Source of the DNA: Pseudomonadota bacterium
Lineage (GTDB): Bacteria; Pseudomonadota; Gammaproteobacteria; Burkholderiales; Rhodocyclaceae
NCBI GenBank assembly: GCA_018241685.1
Contig: JAFEDJ010000008.1
Coordinates: 1-49,140, forward strand
Reading direction: 5' to 3'
DNA length: 49,140 nucleotides
In this document: in pieces, positions 35,986-43,992 of the stretch
Layout: each line of letters begins with the position of its first letter
Position numbering within the stretch: the stretch's first letter is position 1
Notes under the pieces: model-generated
Databases searched by the model: none
What the model was told of the DNA's origin: nothing
The model's input: only the letters and a program-made list of their open reading frames with translations
Program-made: the position numbers and the translations under genes

Positions 35986-37440
35986 TCACAAGAGAGCTGG
36001 AGCAATCCGCCCCAGCACGTTTTCGAGGGCGATGCCGATGGCCAGCAGGCGACGATCCTCGCCACCATGGCCGTCCAGCTCCATGCCGACGGGCAAGCCC
36101 GTCGTGGCGCCGAGTCCCACAGGGAGTTGGATACCCGGCAGGCCGGCACTGGCCGAGGGTTCGGTGTTCTGGATCAGCAGGGAGAAGTTCTGCGGCTCGC
36201 TGACGTCCGGCTTGGCCAGCGGTGCCACGATCGGCGTGGTGGGAAAGACGAAGGCATCCAGCCGATGACGCTCGAAGAGCGCCTGATAGTGAGCGCGCAA
36301 CGCCGGGCGGCCGCTGCGCTGGGCCTGCTCGTAAAGAGGAGCGGAATCGACGATGTTGCCCTCGACGTCCAGCGCCTTGCGGGGCAGCACGAAGGTGTCG
36401 TAGATACCGGCCACGTCCGGGCTGGCAATCCCGGCGCGGAGCGCTTCGATGGAGATGCCGGGCCCCTGGGTAGCCAGGTAGTCCACCATGTCCTGATACG
36501 CCTCGTGGAACACCACCGGGAAGCCCACGGCGTTGTTGAGGGCCATGATCTCCTTGTCGTCCACTTCGACAAAGGTCACCCCCGCGTTCTCGAGCTTGAG
36601 TCGCACGCTGGCCATGATGGGCGCCACTTCGTCGTCCATGTTGGCCCAGAAATCAGGCACAACCCCCAGACGCAGGGTCTTGAGCTGCACAGGCGGCAAA
36701 GCCTGCTCGCCGGTGATCAAGCCGTCCAGCAGGGCCACATCGGCCATGCACAAGGCCATGGGCCCGGCGGTGTCGCGGCTGCTGGCAATCGGCGCGATAC
36801 CTTGGGACGGGTAACGGCTGGCGCTGGGACGCAGGGAGCTGCAGCCGTTGAGCGCAGGGGGAATGCGCATCGAGCCACCGGTATCCGTTCCCAGGGCGGC
36901 GGGCGCCATGCGGGCACCGAGGGCTGCCGCGCTGCCCGACGAGGAGCCGCCGGCAATCCGGGTCGAGTCGTAGGGGTTGCGTACGCCAACCACGCCAGGC
37001 GAGTGATACGCGGCGTTATAGCCCGTCGCACCAAAGGCCAGTTCATGCATGTTGGTCTTGCCCAGCATGATGGCGCCCGCCTCCCGCAAGCGGCGCACCA
37101 CCGGCGCATCTTGGGCAGGAACGAAACCGGCAAGCGCCGGCGTGCCGGCGGTCGAAGGCAGGCCGGCGACGTGGATGTTGTCCTTGACCACCACCGGAAT
37201 GCCGGCCAGGGGACCAAGTGGCTGGCCCGCGCGGCGGGCGGTATCCACGGCCCGCGCGGCCTTCAGCGCCCCCTCTTCGTCCAGTGTGATGAAGATGTTG
37301 AGGTCACCATGGGCGCGGGCGCGCTCGATATAGGCCTTGACCAGCGCCTCGCTGCTCAGGCGGCCGCTGTCGAGGAGGCGCAGCGTCTCGGCAATGGTCA
37401 GTTTGTCGATCTCGGCGGGAGTCGGGGGAGTCTGGGACAT
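35986..37440 (-). CDS. Amidase-signature enzyme 1
   Basis: Hydrolase of an amide bond, 484 residues. Triad Lys86 (VVVKDN), cis-Ser166 and nucleophile Ser190 (TDTGGS) with the usual 24-residue spacing in the glycine/serine-rich signature AGGSSSGSAAALGARM. Start ATG 37440 is preferred over 37449, because AAGG sits 9 nt before it but touches the other ATG. Length and MHELAFGATG after the signature suit a general acylamide hydrolase. It is separated from amidase 2 by about 40 bp. The two are only distantly alike, so two different amide bonds are likely attacked. Confidence 0.9.
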   Translation of the reverse strand: MSQTPPTPAEIDKLTIAETLRLLDSGRLSSEALVKAYIERARAHGDLNIFITLDEEGALKAARAVDTARRAGQPLGPLAGIPVVVKDNIHVAGLPSTAGTPALAGFVPAQDAPVVRRLREAGAIMLGKTNMHELAFGATGYNAAYHSPGVVGVRNPYDSTRIAGGSSSGSAAALGARMAPAALGTDTGGSMRIPPALNGCSSLRPSASRYPSQGIAPIASSRDTAGPMALCMADVALLDGLITGEQALPPVQLKTLRLGVVPDFWANMDDEVAPIMASVRLKLENAGVTFVEVDDKEIMALNNAVGFPVVFHEAYQDMVDYLATQGPGISIEALRAGIASPDVAGIYDTFVLPRKALDVEGNIVDSAPLYEQAQRSGRPALRAHYQALFERHRLDAFVFPTTPIVAPLAKPDVSEPQNFSLLIQNTEPSASAGLPGIQLPVGLGATTGLPVGMELDGHGGEDRRLLAIGIALENVLGRIAPALL

Positions 37441-37481
37441 GGGATGCATCCTTCTTGGGTTCTCTGTGAAGTTGGGTTGGA

Positions 37482-38870
37482 TCAGCAAGCCGGATGGGCC
37501 CGGTGCCAGTCGGTGGCCCGTTGCAGGGCCACCCCGGCCCCCAGCAGGGTCTGCTCGCCACCCTTACGGGCGACGAACTGGAAACCGATCGGCAACCCGT
37601 CAGCGGTCAGCCCGCAGGGCAGGCTCAGGGAGGGATGGCCGGAAATATTGAAAGGCGCGGTGAATTGGATGAGCCGCTGGTTGGCTTCGGGGTCGGCAGC
37701 CAACGCGCCCAGTTGCTCGTGGGTGGGCGCCGCGACAGGCTGCACCGGCACCAGCAACAGATCGACGCTCTCCAGCAGTACATTCACACGGCCGGTGAAG
37801 GCCGCGGCGGACAACAACAGGCGCTGATAGGTGGAGCCACCGAGGCTACGTCCCACGTCGATCAGCCGGCTCAGCGCCGGGCCATACTCCGCCGCACGGG
37901 CGGGATAGGTGTCCGCATGGGCGACGGCAGTCTGGACGCCACACTGGGCTTCCCATTGGCCAGCGATGTGCCAGGCATCGGGAAAGCGCACCTCCTGCAC
38001 CTTGGCCCCCAGACTGCGCAAAGTCGCGAGGACGTTCTCCAGCGCGCGCTGAGTCGCATCGTCGGTGCCATCGGAGTTCCAGTAGGGGTCGAGCCCGATG
38101 GTCAATCCCTTGAGGGCGACAGCGCGGGAACGCCCCCGCAGGGTGCTCACATCCGACGTGGGATCGAGGGGATCGTGGCCTTCGATGGCGTTGAACAGGA
38201 TGCGCGCATCGGCGGCGCTACGCGCCATGGGGCCCACGTGATCGAGCAGCGCGGCCAGTTCGAAGGTGCCATGCCGGCTGACCCGCCCCCAGGTCGGTTT
38301 GAGCCCGGTAAGCCCATTGGCGGCGCAGGGAAAGCGGATCGAGCCGCCCGTATCGGTGCCCAGCGCGGCACAGCACAGGCCTGCCGCCGTGGCCACGCCA
38401 GAGCCGCTGGACGACGCACCGGTCCAGTGGTCCGCCCCCCAGGGATTGACTGGGGCGGGAATCGACGGGTGGTGGGTCGCAAAGGCCCCCTCGGTCATCT
38501 GCAGCTTGCCGAGGATGATCGCGCCGGCATCGCGCAGACGACGCACGACCGTCGAATCCTCAGCGGGGACAAAATCCCGATGGACAGTCGTCCCGGCCGC
38601 CGTGACGACACCCTTGGTCCAGAACAGATCCTTGACGGCCAGCGGAATGCCATCCAGCGGACCGCGATAGTCGCCGCGCAGGATGCGCGCCTCGGCGGCC
38701 TGGGCCGCGGCGCAGGCGTCATCAGCCATGACCCGGGCGTAGGCATGCAGCCCGGGATCGAGCGCCTCGATGCGATCGAGGAAAACCTGGGTCAGCTCCA
38801 CCGGCGACAGCTTTCGGGCGCGGATCAGCGGGGCCAGCCGGGAGATCTCCTGGTAGTGCAAGCGGCGCAT
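37482..38870 (-). CDS. Amidase-signature enzyme 2
   Basis: 462-residue amidase-signature hydrolase with Lys80 (LAVKDL), cis-Ser153 (ASSSGSG) and nucleophile Ser177 (TDTGGSIRFP). ATG 38870 overlaps the stop of the alpha/beta hydrolase by one base (TGATG), so the genes are translationally coupled. The signature is intact and the C-terminal region (FNISGHPSLSLPCGLTADGLPIGFQ) is typical. Substrate unknown; glutamyl-tRNA amidotransferase A is ruled out by the catabolic context and absence of gatB/gatC. Confidence 0.9.
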   Translation of the reverse strand: MRRLHYQEISRLAPLIRARKLSPVELTQVFLDRIEALDPGLHAYARVMADDACAAAQAAEARILRGDYRGPLDGIPLAVKDLFWTKGVVTAAGTTVHRDFVPAEDSTVVRRLRDAGAIILGKLQMTEGAFATHHPSIPAPVNPWGADHWTGASSSGSGVATAAGLCCAALGTDTGGSIRFPCAANGLTGLKPTWGRVSRHGTFELAALLDHVGPMARSAADARILFNAIEGHDPLDPTSDVSTLRGRSRAVALKGLTIGLDPYWNSDGTDDATQRALENVLATLRSLGAKVQEVRFPDAWHIAGQWEAQCGVQTAVAHADTYPARAAEYGPALSRLIDVGRSLGGSTYQRLLLSAAAFTGRVNVLLESVDLLLVPVQPVAAPTHEQLGALAADPEANQRLIQFTAPFNISGHPSLSLPCGLTADGLPIGFQFVARKGGEQTLLGAGVALQRATDWHRAHPAC

Positions 38871-39751
38871 CACCGCCCCTCCAGAAAGGCCAGCAGGTGG
38901 GCGTTGAACGCCTCTGCACACTCGCTTTGCAGATGATGGGCTGCATTGCCCATGACGTGCAGGCGCGCATCGGCAAACTGATTGAGCATCAACATGGGCA
39001 CGTCAATGCCGCCGAACCAGTCGTGCAGGCCCCAGAAGATCAGCGTGGGGGCCTTCACCGCAGAAAAGACGGGCGCCAGGTTCTCCCACTCGCCAAAGGC
39101 GCCGGGGGTCTGGAGCAGCGCACGAAAACCGGGGTGGATGCTGGCCTCGTAGCGCAGCCGGACGTTGTCCTCGGTCACCTGCTCGTCGTCGTGGTATTCG
39201 AGGCGGGCGATCAAGGCGCGCATCTTGTCCAGGCTCGGCCCACCGTCCGCCACGAAATAGTCATGCATGATGTTGCGGGCATGCTTGCTGAACAGCGGCA
39301 GCGGCGCCATCACGCCACGCGCCACCGGCTGGGAACCGATCAGCGTGAGGCTGGCGACGCGCTGCGGATGATCGGCCGCCAGGCGGATGGCCACACAACC
39401 GCCGAAGGACTGGTTGATCAGGTGCGCCCTGGCGATCCCCAGCGCATCCATGAAGCCCCGCAGCTTGTCGGCCTGCCACGAGAAGACCGGGCCGGCGATC
39501 GGCACCATGTCCGATTCGCCGAACTGGGGGAAGTCGATGAAGTAACAGCGCCGACCGGCCGACACGGCCGCGGCGCTCAGGCGGAAATTGCTCCAGCCGG
39601 TGCTGCCGGGCCCGCCGCCATGGGTGAAGATGGCGGGAATCGCCTCATCGAGCCCTTCAACTTCGCGGTAATGGATACGGATTCCGTCCACTGTGACGAA
39701 ACGGCTGCTGCTGGCAGGTACGGAAGGGCTGCCTTGGGTCGTCGGGGGCAT
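38870..39751 (-). CDS. Alpha/beta hydrolase of the meta-cleavage-hydrolase type
   Basis: 293 residues; CAGGAG before ATG 39751 decides the start. Oxyanion region THGGGPGSTGWSNFR, nucleophile Ser115 in NQSFGG, Asp244 and His272 (AHHLQSE). It resembles C-C hydrolases and N-formylmaleamate-deformylase-like enzymes, but the usual GHW near the histidine is AHH. It is the third such hydrolase in the block, beside the MhpC- and DmpD-like ones. It sits within the amide operon, so an ester, amide or ring-fission substrate is open. Confidence 0.85.
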   Translation of the reverse strand: MPPTTQGSPSVPASSSRFVTVDGIRIHYREVEGLDEAIPAIFTHGGGPGSTGWSNFRLSAAAVSAGRRCYFIDFPQFGESDMVPIAGPVFSWQADKLRGFMDALGIARAHLINQSFGGCVAIRLAADHPQRVASLTLIGSQPVARGVMAPLPLFSKHARNIMHDYFVADGGPSLDKMRALIARLEYHDDEQVTEDNVRLRYEASIHPGFRALLQTPGAFGEWENLAPVFSAVKAPTLIFWGLHDWFGGIDVPMLMLNQFADARLHVMGNAAHHLQSECAEAFNAHLLAFLEGR

Positions 39752-39826
39752 GGAAAATCTCCTGGAAACAGCTGAAGGGGCCAGTGCAAGACGCTCTCGG
39801 GCCGGCACGACGCCGGCCCCAGGGGC

Positions 39827-41152
39827 TTACAGCCCCAGGTCCTGACGCTTGCGTGTCAGGGTGTCGATGAGCACGTACATGATCTTGTGCGCGCAGGGGA
39901 TGAGGTCCGGCACGTAGGTGGCGCCCATGCCGCCCAGGCCCTCGGCAACCGGCAGCGGGGGATTCGGCGCCGGCCAGGGCCAGCCGATACGCACCGTGGG
40001 AACCCCATAGCGGCGCAGAGCCGTACCGTCGGTCTGTCCGCCAAGCAGGTCCGGCATGCCGTGGGAGCGCTGCTCGATGTGCTCCCAGCCCCGCTTGGCC
40101 GAGCGCACGATCCAGCTTTCGGGATCGGTGGTGCCGCCAGGGACGGAGCCGTACATTTCCCAGTCGAGGACGATGTCCGGGTGGCGCTGGCGAAGATCCG
40201 CCACGAATTCCGCGAACTGGGCCTTCACGTTGGCCGGCGACGTGCGCGGGTTGATCCGGATGTCGAAGAAGATCTCGGTGACCGCCGACGGAAAGGCCGG
40301 ACGTTCCGGATCACCGGACCGTACCCCAGCAATCCACCCATGGGGCTTGATCACGCCGGAGGTATTGCGGTCGGCGTATTCCAGCAACCACGCTTCGAGC
40401 TCCTGAATCACCGTGGCGGCGGGCACCACCGAGCTGCGGAACGCGGGCAGGTCATGGGGCACACCGGCATAGCCCAGGGTGCCGTGCACCCGGAGCTTGA
40501 ACCAGCCCATGCCCGGCTCTTCGTGATAGACCCAGTTCCAGGGCTTCATGATCACCGCGAAGTCAGCCGCGGCCCCCCGGTTGAGGAGATGCAGCACCCC
40601 ATTGGACATGCCGCCATGATTGCGGGCGGAAATATCCACCGGCATGCCCCCATCGGCCATGCCCACCAGCAGGTCGCCCACGATAGGCACTTCCGCCTCG
40701 ATCAGCGCGGTGGCGATCTCCGTGAGGGTGGCCACCATCGCCTTCGGGTTGGATGCGCCCAGGCCGAAGACCCAGTCGTCCAGCATCTGCGCGCGGGGCT
40801 GCATATCCGCCTCACCTTTGGCGCCGGTCCATTCGCTTTCCGCTTCGGTCAGATCCAGGTGGGTATCGATCGGCGCGTAGAGCATCAGCGTTGCACCGCC
40901 GCCGCTACCGCGCAATTCAGCCAGCACGTTGCCGCTGGTCTCGGTCATCGGCTGGTAGCGGGCCTTCAGCCCCACTTCCGACAGGTGCCTGGCCATGAAC
41001 TCGCTGGCGGCGCGAGCGGCACCGGTCGGACTATGGATATCCACGATCGAGAAGAGGAGTTTCTGCAGACGCTGCGGGTCGATCTTGGCGCATGCCTTTT
41101 CGTACCAAGCCTGTTGCTCGGCGCTAAAGGCCGGCACACTGGGGGTGCTCAT
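39827..41152 (-). CDS. M20-fold protein with lost metal ligands
   Basis: 441 residues, full M20/ArgE-DapE architecture: catalytic-like domain, inserted dimerisation domain (about 215-330) and C-terminal half. The family's metal and base residues are replaced. GHxD is APID (Pro94 for His, Asp96 kept), DMKGG is NPKAM (Asn135 for the bridging Asp), the EE pair is GG (168-169), the next Glu/Asp is Lys203, and no C-terminal His follows GGQTDGTAL. GGAGAG upstream of ATG 41152 supports the start. It is the second gene of the operon, after the reductase. Either a metal-free enzyme, a binding protein, or a partner of one of the amidases. Confidence 0.8.
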   Translation of the reverse strand: MSTPSVPAFSAEQQAWYEKACAKIDPQRLQKLLFSIVDIHSPTGAARAASEFMARHLSEVGLKARYQPMTETSGNVLAELRGSGGGATLMLYAPIDTHLDLTEAESEWTGAKGEADMQPRAQMLDDWVFGLGASNPKAMVATLTEIATALIEAEVPIVGDLLVGMADGGMPVDISARNHGGMSNGVLHLLNRGAAADFAVIMKPWNWVYHEEPGMGWFKLRVHGTLGYAGVPHDLPAFRSSVVPAATVIQELEAWLLEYADRNTSGVIKPHGWIAGVRSGDPERPAFPSAVTEIFFDIRINPRTSPANVKAQFAEFVADLRQRHPDIVLDWEMYGSVPGGTTDPESWIVRSAKRGWEHIEQRSHGMPDLLGGQTDGTALRRYGVPTVRIGWPWPAPNPPLPVAEGLGGMGATYVPDLIPCAHKIMYVLIDTLTRKRQDLGL

Positions 41153-41167
41153 GGTGTTTCTCTCCGA

Positions 41168-42196
41168 TTAGTGGCTAGCGACGAACTGCTCGCTGTAGAT
41201 ATGTTCGGGCGACATGCCCAATTCGATCAGGCGCTGGGTGGCGGCGTCGATCATCGGCTGGGGGCCGCAGAGATAGGCCACCGTGTCGGGGCCGGTGACA
41301 TCGCCTTCCCGCAGGGCTGACACGGGACTGCCGGACAGCAGCTCGCCGTCCGCTCCGCGGTCAACGGTGATCCGGGTTTCGAGCGTTGGCAGCCACTGGC
41401 GGCGCAGTTCCAGCTCATCGAGGCAGAACAGGGCGTCCGGCGTGGCACAGCCAAAATTGAGAAGCATCTGGGGCTTGCGCCCGCCCCATTGGCGGATGCC
41501 GTCGATCATCGACAGCACCGGCGCGAGGCCCGTCCCGCCGGCCACGAAGATATGCTTGGCGCGGCGATGCTCCTCGCGCAGGAAGAAAGCGCCGTAGGGG
41601 CCGTGGAGCTTGACCACGTCATCCGGCCGGGCACACTCCTGCAGCCACGTGGACATGGCGCCGCCCGGCAGGAGACGGACAAGCAACTCCAGCTGTGGCA
41701 GGTCTGCAGCAATGCTCGACGGGGAATAGCTGCGCACGACACCGGTACCCGGAACTTCAAGCTGCAGATATTGGCCAGGGCGGAAATCGAGCCAATCGCC
41801 TTCCGCCAGTTCGAGAGTGAGCCTGACCACGTTGGAAGCGACACGCACGACTTCATTCACGAAGGCATTTGCGATAACCGGCGCAATCTGGCCCGCCGTG
41901 CTGGTGTAGGGCAGTTCGAACACGCAGTCGGTGTTCGCCTGAGTCACGCACAACAAGCGCTGTCCGGCAGCGTATTCGCTGCTCAGCAGGCTGGGCGTGG
42001 CGCCGGGCTGGGTCGCAGCATCGCCCGCGCACAAGGTGGCAATGCAGCTCGAGCAGCTGCCCGAATGACACTGATGTATGAGCGGCGCGCCCGCCTGGAG
42101 GGCGACATCGAGGACGGAGCGACCACTTTCCGAATGGACCGTATGAGTGGCGCCGTCCGCGAAGCGCAGCGTGATTTGGTGCGTTTGATCGTTCAT
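41168..42196 (-). CDS. Oxygenase reductase: [2Fe-2S] ferredoxin, FAD and NAD domains
   Basis: Electron-transfer component, predicted to pass electrons from NADH to the Rieske oxygenase. Three domains in order: plant-type ferredoxin with Cys43, Cys48, Cys51 and Cys83 (CX4CX2CX31C); FAD domain with RSYSPSS; NAD domain with GGTGLAP and CGPQPM. The arrangement is that of BenC/XylZ. ATG 42196 is chosen because the protein then opens like BenC; ATGs at 42211 and 42220 are in frame and possible. It is the first gene of the seven-gene operon, divergent from the regulator. It needs no separate ferredoxin, giving a two-component oxygenase. Confidence 0.9.
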   Translation of the reverse strand: MNDQTHQITLRFADGATHTVHSESGRSVLDVALQAGAPLIHQCHSGSCSSCIATLCAGDAATQPGATPSLLSSEYAAGQRLLCVTQANTDCVFELPYTSTAGQIAPVIANAFVNEVVRVASNVVRLTLELAEGDWLDFRPGQYLQLEVPGTGVVRSYSPSSIAADLPQLELLVRLLPGGAMSTWLQECARPDDVVKLHGPYGAFFLREEHRRAKHIFVAGGTGLAPVLSMIDGIRQWGGRKPQMLLNFGCATPDALFCLDELELRRQWLPTLETRITVDRGADGELLSGSPVSALREGDVTGPDTVAYLCGPQPMIDAATQRLIELGMSPEHIYSEQFVASH

Positions 42197-42433
42197 GAGG
42201 CTGGATTCCATGGCTTGCATTCACACTCGTGGAGTGCGCGAAGGACCGCGCGTGGAACGCATCCTATGAATCAGCCCCGCCGACGTCGCTCCAAATCAGG
42301 CAAGGCTTTATCCCGGCAGTGCAGTTTTCCGATTAAGAAGGGTGCCCGGTGCTTGTCCCGGAATAGACGGCTTCAAAATGCCTCACGAAGGAATAAGCAA
42401 ATGGATTTGTTTTTTTGAACACCCGAGAAACGC

Positions 42434-42468
42434 TATACAAAAAGTGCACCGACTATCCGAAAAGTGCA
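42434..42468 (-). promoter_or_regulatory. XylS-like operator pair for the reductase operon
   Basis: Read on the minus strand: TGCACTTTTCGGATA (42468-42454), a perfect TGCA-N6-GGATA, and TGCACTTTTTGTATA (42448-42434) with one change. They are 20 bp apart and point toward the reductase start about 240 bp away. The -10 is not clear; a poly-A stretch occupies the expected place. Confidence 0.7.
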
Positions 42469-42477
42469 CTTTTATTT

Positions 42478-42499
42478 ATCTCCGGCAATCACCGGAGAT
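42478..42499. repeat. Inverted repeat ATCTCCGG/CCGGAGAT
   Basis: Perfect 8-bp arms with a 6-nt loop CAATCA, ten bp from the XylS-like pair. No T tract follows, so it is more likely a protein site than a terminator. Confidence 0.45.
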
Positions 42500-42804
42500 G
42501 CCACATTCGGCACGGCGCTTGCCTCTTTCAAACACGTACAAAGACGTCAAGGCCTGATTTTTAAGGCTTTCTCCAGAAAATGCCTGACAGAGGAATGCGA
42601 CGATGCACCAAATTGAGAAAATGCTGCACCGCAAGAGTGCTTTTTGGTTCGGACAATGTTCAAATCTCGACGCGCTGGAAATAAAGACAAGAACGCGGCG
42701 CAACATTGCACTTAATTCGGACATACGCTTCCAGAGAGAACGATGTCCAATTCCGCTCATAAGAACAGGCAGACATGAGCAATGTTCCAACGGAGGAGAC
42801 TGAA

Positions 42805-43809
42805 ATGGAACTTATTGGTCATAAACCGGAGCCGAGCGCACTTCCGCTCATGGCCGGGACAAACCTTTTCCAGACCCAGAGTGTGGAAGAAGCGCGCCAG
42901 TGGGGCGTGCGCACCTTCTGCGAGAGCCGCCTCAGGAAGCTGGACGGCCTGCGCCCCATCAACGCACGGCTGCACTACCGCAAGGTGCGCGACGTGGGCT
43001 TCGGACGCATTACCTACGGCGGAGCGGTGGATATCGATCCCGGCTGTTTCGACTCCTTCTATCTGGCCCAGGTGCCGCTGAGCGGACGCGAAGTGATCGA
43101 TGTCGGCGGTCAGACGGTCTGCTCCAGCGGCAAGGCGGGCTCGGTCATCAACGCCACCTCACCCTCCGTCATCCATCACGAGGTCAATACCGAAAAGCTG
43201 GTGGTGCGCATCGAACGCGAGGTACTGGAGCGCAGCTGTATCCAGCACTTGGGCCGCGCCCTTCGCCAGCCCATCGAATTCCTGCCGTCCATGATGCTGG
43301 ATGGCGTTGCCGGCAGCCGGTGGACCGGGCTTCTGCGCTGGATCTACGAATCCCTGGCCCTGGACGAGCAGTGTTTCGACTCCCCGATCATGGCGGCCCA
43401 GGTGGAACAGGCAGTCATTGCCACACTGCTCACCTGCCAACCGCACAATTACACGGAAGAATTGACGGGTGAAGAGCGCTCGATTGCGCCAGCTTTCGTC
43501 AAACGTATAGAACGCTATATCGAGGACAATGCCGATCAGCCGATCACCATCGTCGATCTGGCAGAACACGCGGGAGTCAGCAGCCGCTCCATCTTCAATG
43601 GCTTCCGCCGCTTCCGGAATACCTCGCCGATGCTGTATCTGAAAGAGGTACGCATGCGCAGGGTCAATGAAGAACTCAAGCGTTTGTCCCCTTCCGACAC
43701 CACAGTAACGGCCGTGGCCTATCACTGGGGCTTCACCCATCTCGGCCATTTCACCACCGATTACAAACGCCGCTTCGGCGAAAGCCCTTCGCAGACCCTT
43801 GCCCGCTAA
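42805..43809 (+). CDS. AraC/XylS-family transcriptional activator
   Basis: 334 residues from ATG 42805, preceded by GGAGGAG at 6 nt; an ATG 30 bp earlier (42775) has a much weaker site. The N-terminal ligand domain carries FDSFYLAQVPLSGREVIDVGG and the region typical of XylS/PobC-like sensors (AraC-binding-like). The C-terminal double helix-turn-helix spans about residues 230-334: ITIVDLAEHAGVSSRSIFNGFRRF, then TVTAVAYHWGFTHLGHFTTDYKRRFGESPS. It sits between the reductase and Rieske operons. XylS-like half-sites precede all five catabolic units, so it is the natural regulator of the block (inference from motif match). Confidence 0.92.
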   Translation: MELIGHKPEPSALPLMAGTNLFQTQSVEEARQWGVRTFCESRLRKLDGLRPINARLHYRKVRDVGFGRITYGGAVDIDPGCFDSFYLAQVPLSGREVIDVGGQTVCSSGKAGSVINATSPSVIHHEVNTEKLVVRIEREVLERSCIQHLGRALRQPIEFLPSMMLDGVAGSRWTGLLRWIYESLALDEQCFDSPIMAAQVEQAVIATLLTCQPHNYTEELTGEERSIAPAFVKRIERYIEDNADQPITIVDLAEHAGVSSRSIFNGFRRFRNTSPMLYLKEVRMRRVNEELKRLSPSDTTVTAVAYHWGFTHLGHFTTDYKRRFGESPSQTLAR

Positions 43810-43880
43810 GGACGGGCAGTGGGCTTTCCCGGCAGCGGGGAAGCCCATTCGACGCTCCCGAAGATGCCATATTTCATTCG

Positions 43881-43942
43881 TGCACTAAGGGGATAAGCAG
43901 AGCAGTAAGTGGAGCGTCGACTCAATTCCCGCCCAATACCAT
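43881..43942 (+). promoter_or_regulatory. XylS-like operator pair and -10 for Rieske operon
   Basis: TGCACTAAGGGGATA (43881-43895), a perfect TGCA-N6-GGATA, and AGCAGTAAGTGGAGC (43901-43915) are 20 bp apart and share ten of fifteen bases. TACCAT at 43937-43942 is a fair -10, 22 bp past the box as at the other sites. Confidence 0.7.
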
Positions 43943-43992
43943 ATCTCCCAGATTCACCGCGACCTCATTCAATCAGCAATCGGGAGATCAAG

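Larger units (their letters stand above)
42197..42804. other. Regulatory region between reductase operon and AraC gene
   Basis: About 600 bp with no credible gene and a marked rise in A+T. Contains the minus-strand XylS-like pair, a small inverted repeat at 42478-42499, and several further TGCAC motifs toward the regulator gene. TGCACC at 42604 and at 42625 are 21 bp apart but lack the GGNTA part. No small RNA terminator was seen. Confidence 0.6.

Noticed and set aside
37494..38936. 480-codon plus-strand open frame opposite amidase 2
   Set aside because: Shadow frame; the minus-strand amidase has an intact catalytic signature and coupled neighbours.
42604..42640. TGCACC repeat 21 bp apart as a sixth XylS-like operator
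   Set aside because: Neither copy has the GG-N-TA half; kept only as a low-interest observation.
42342..42803. Short open frames (71 and 66 codons) in the regulator's upstream region
   Set aside because: They lack ribosome sites and overlap the operator region; translations have no domain features.
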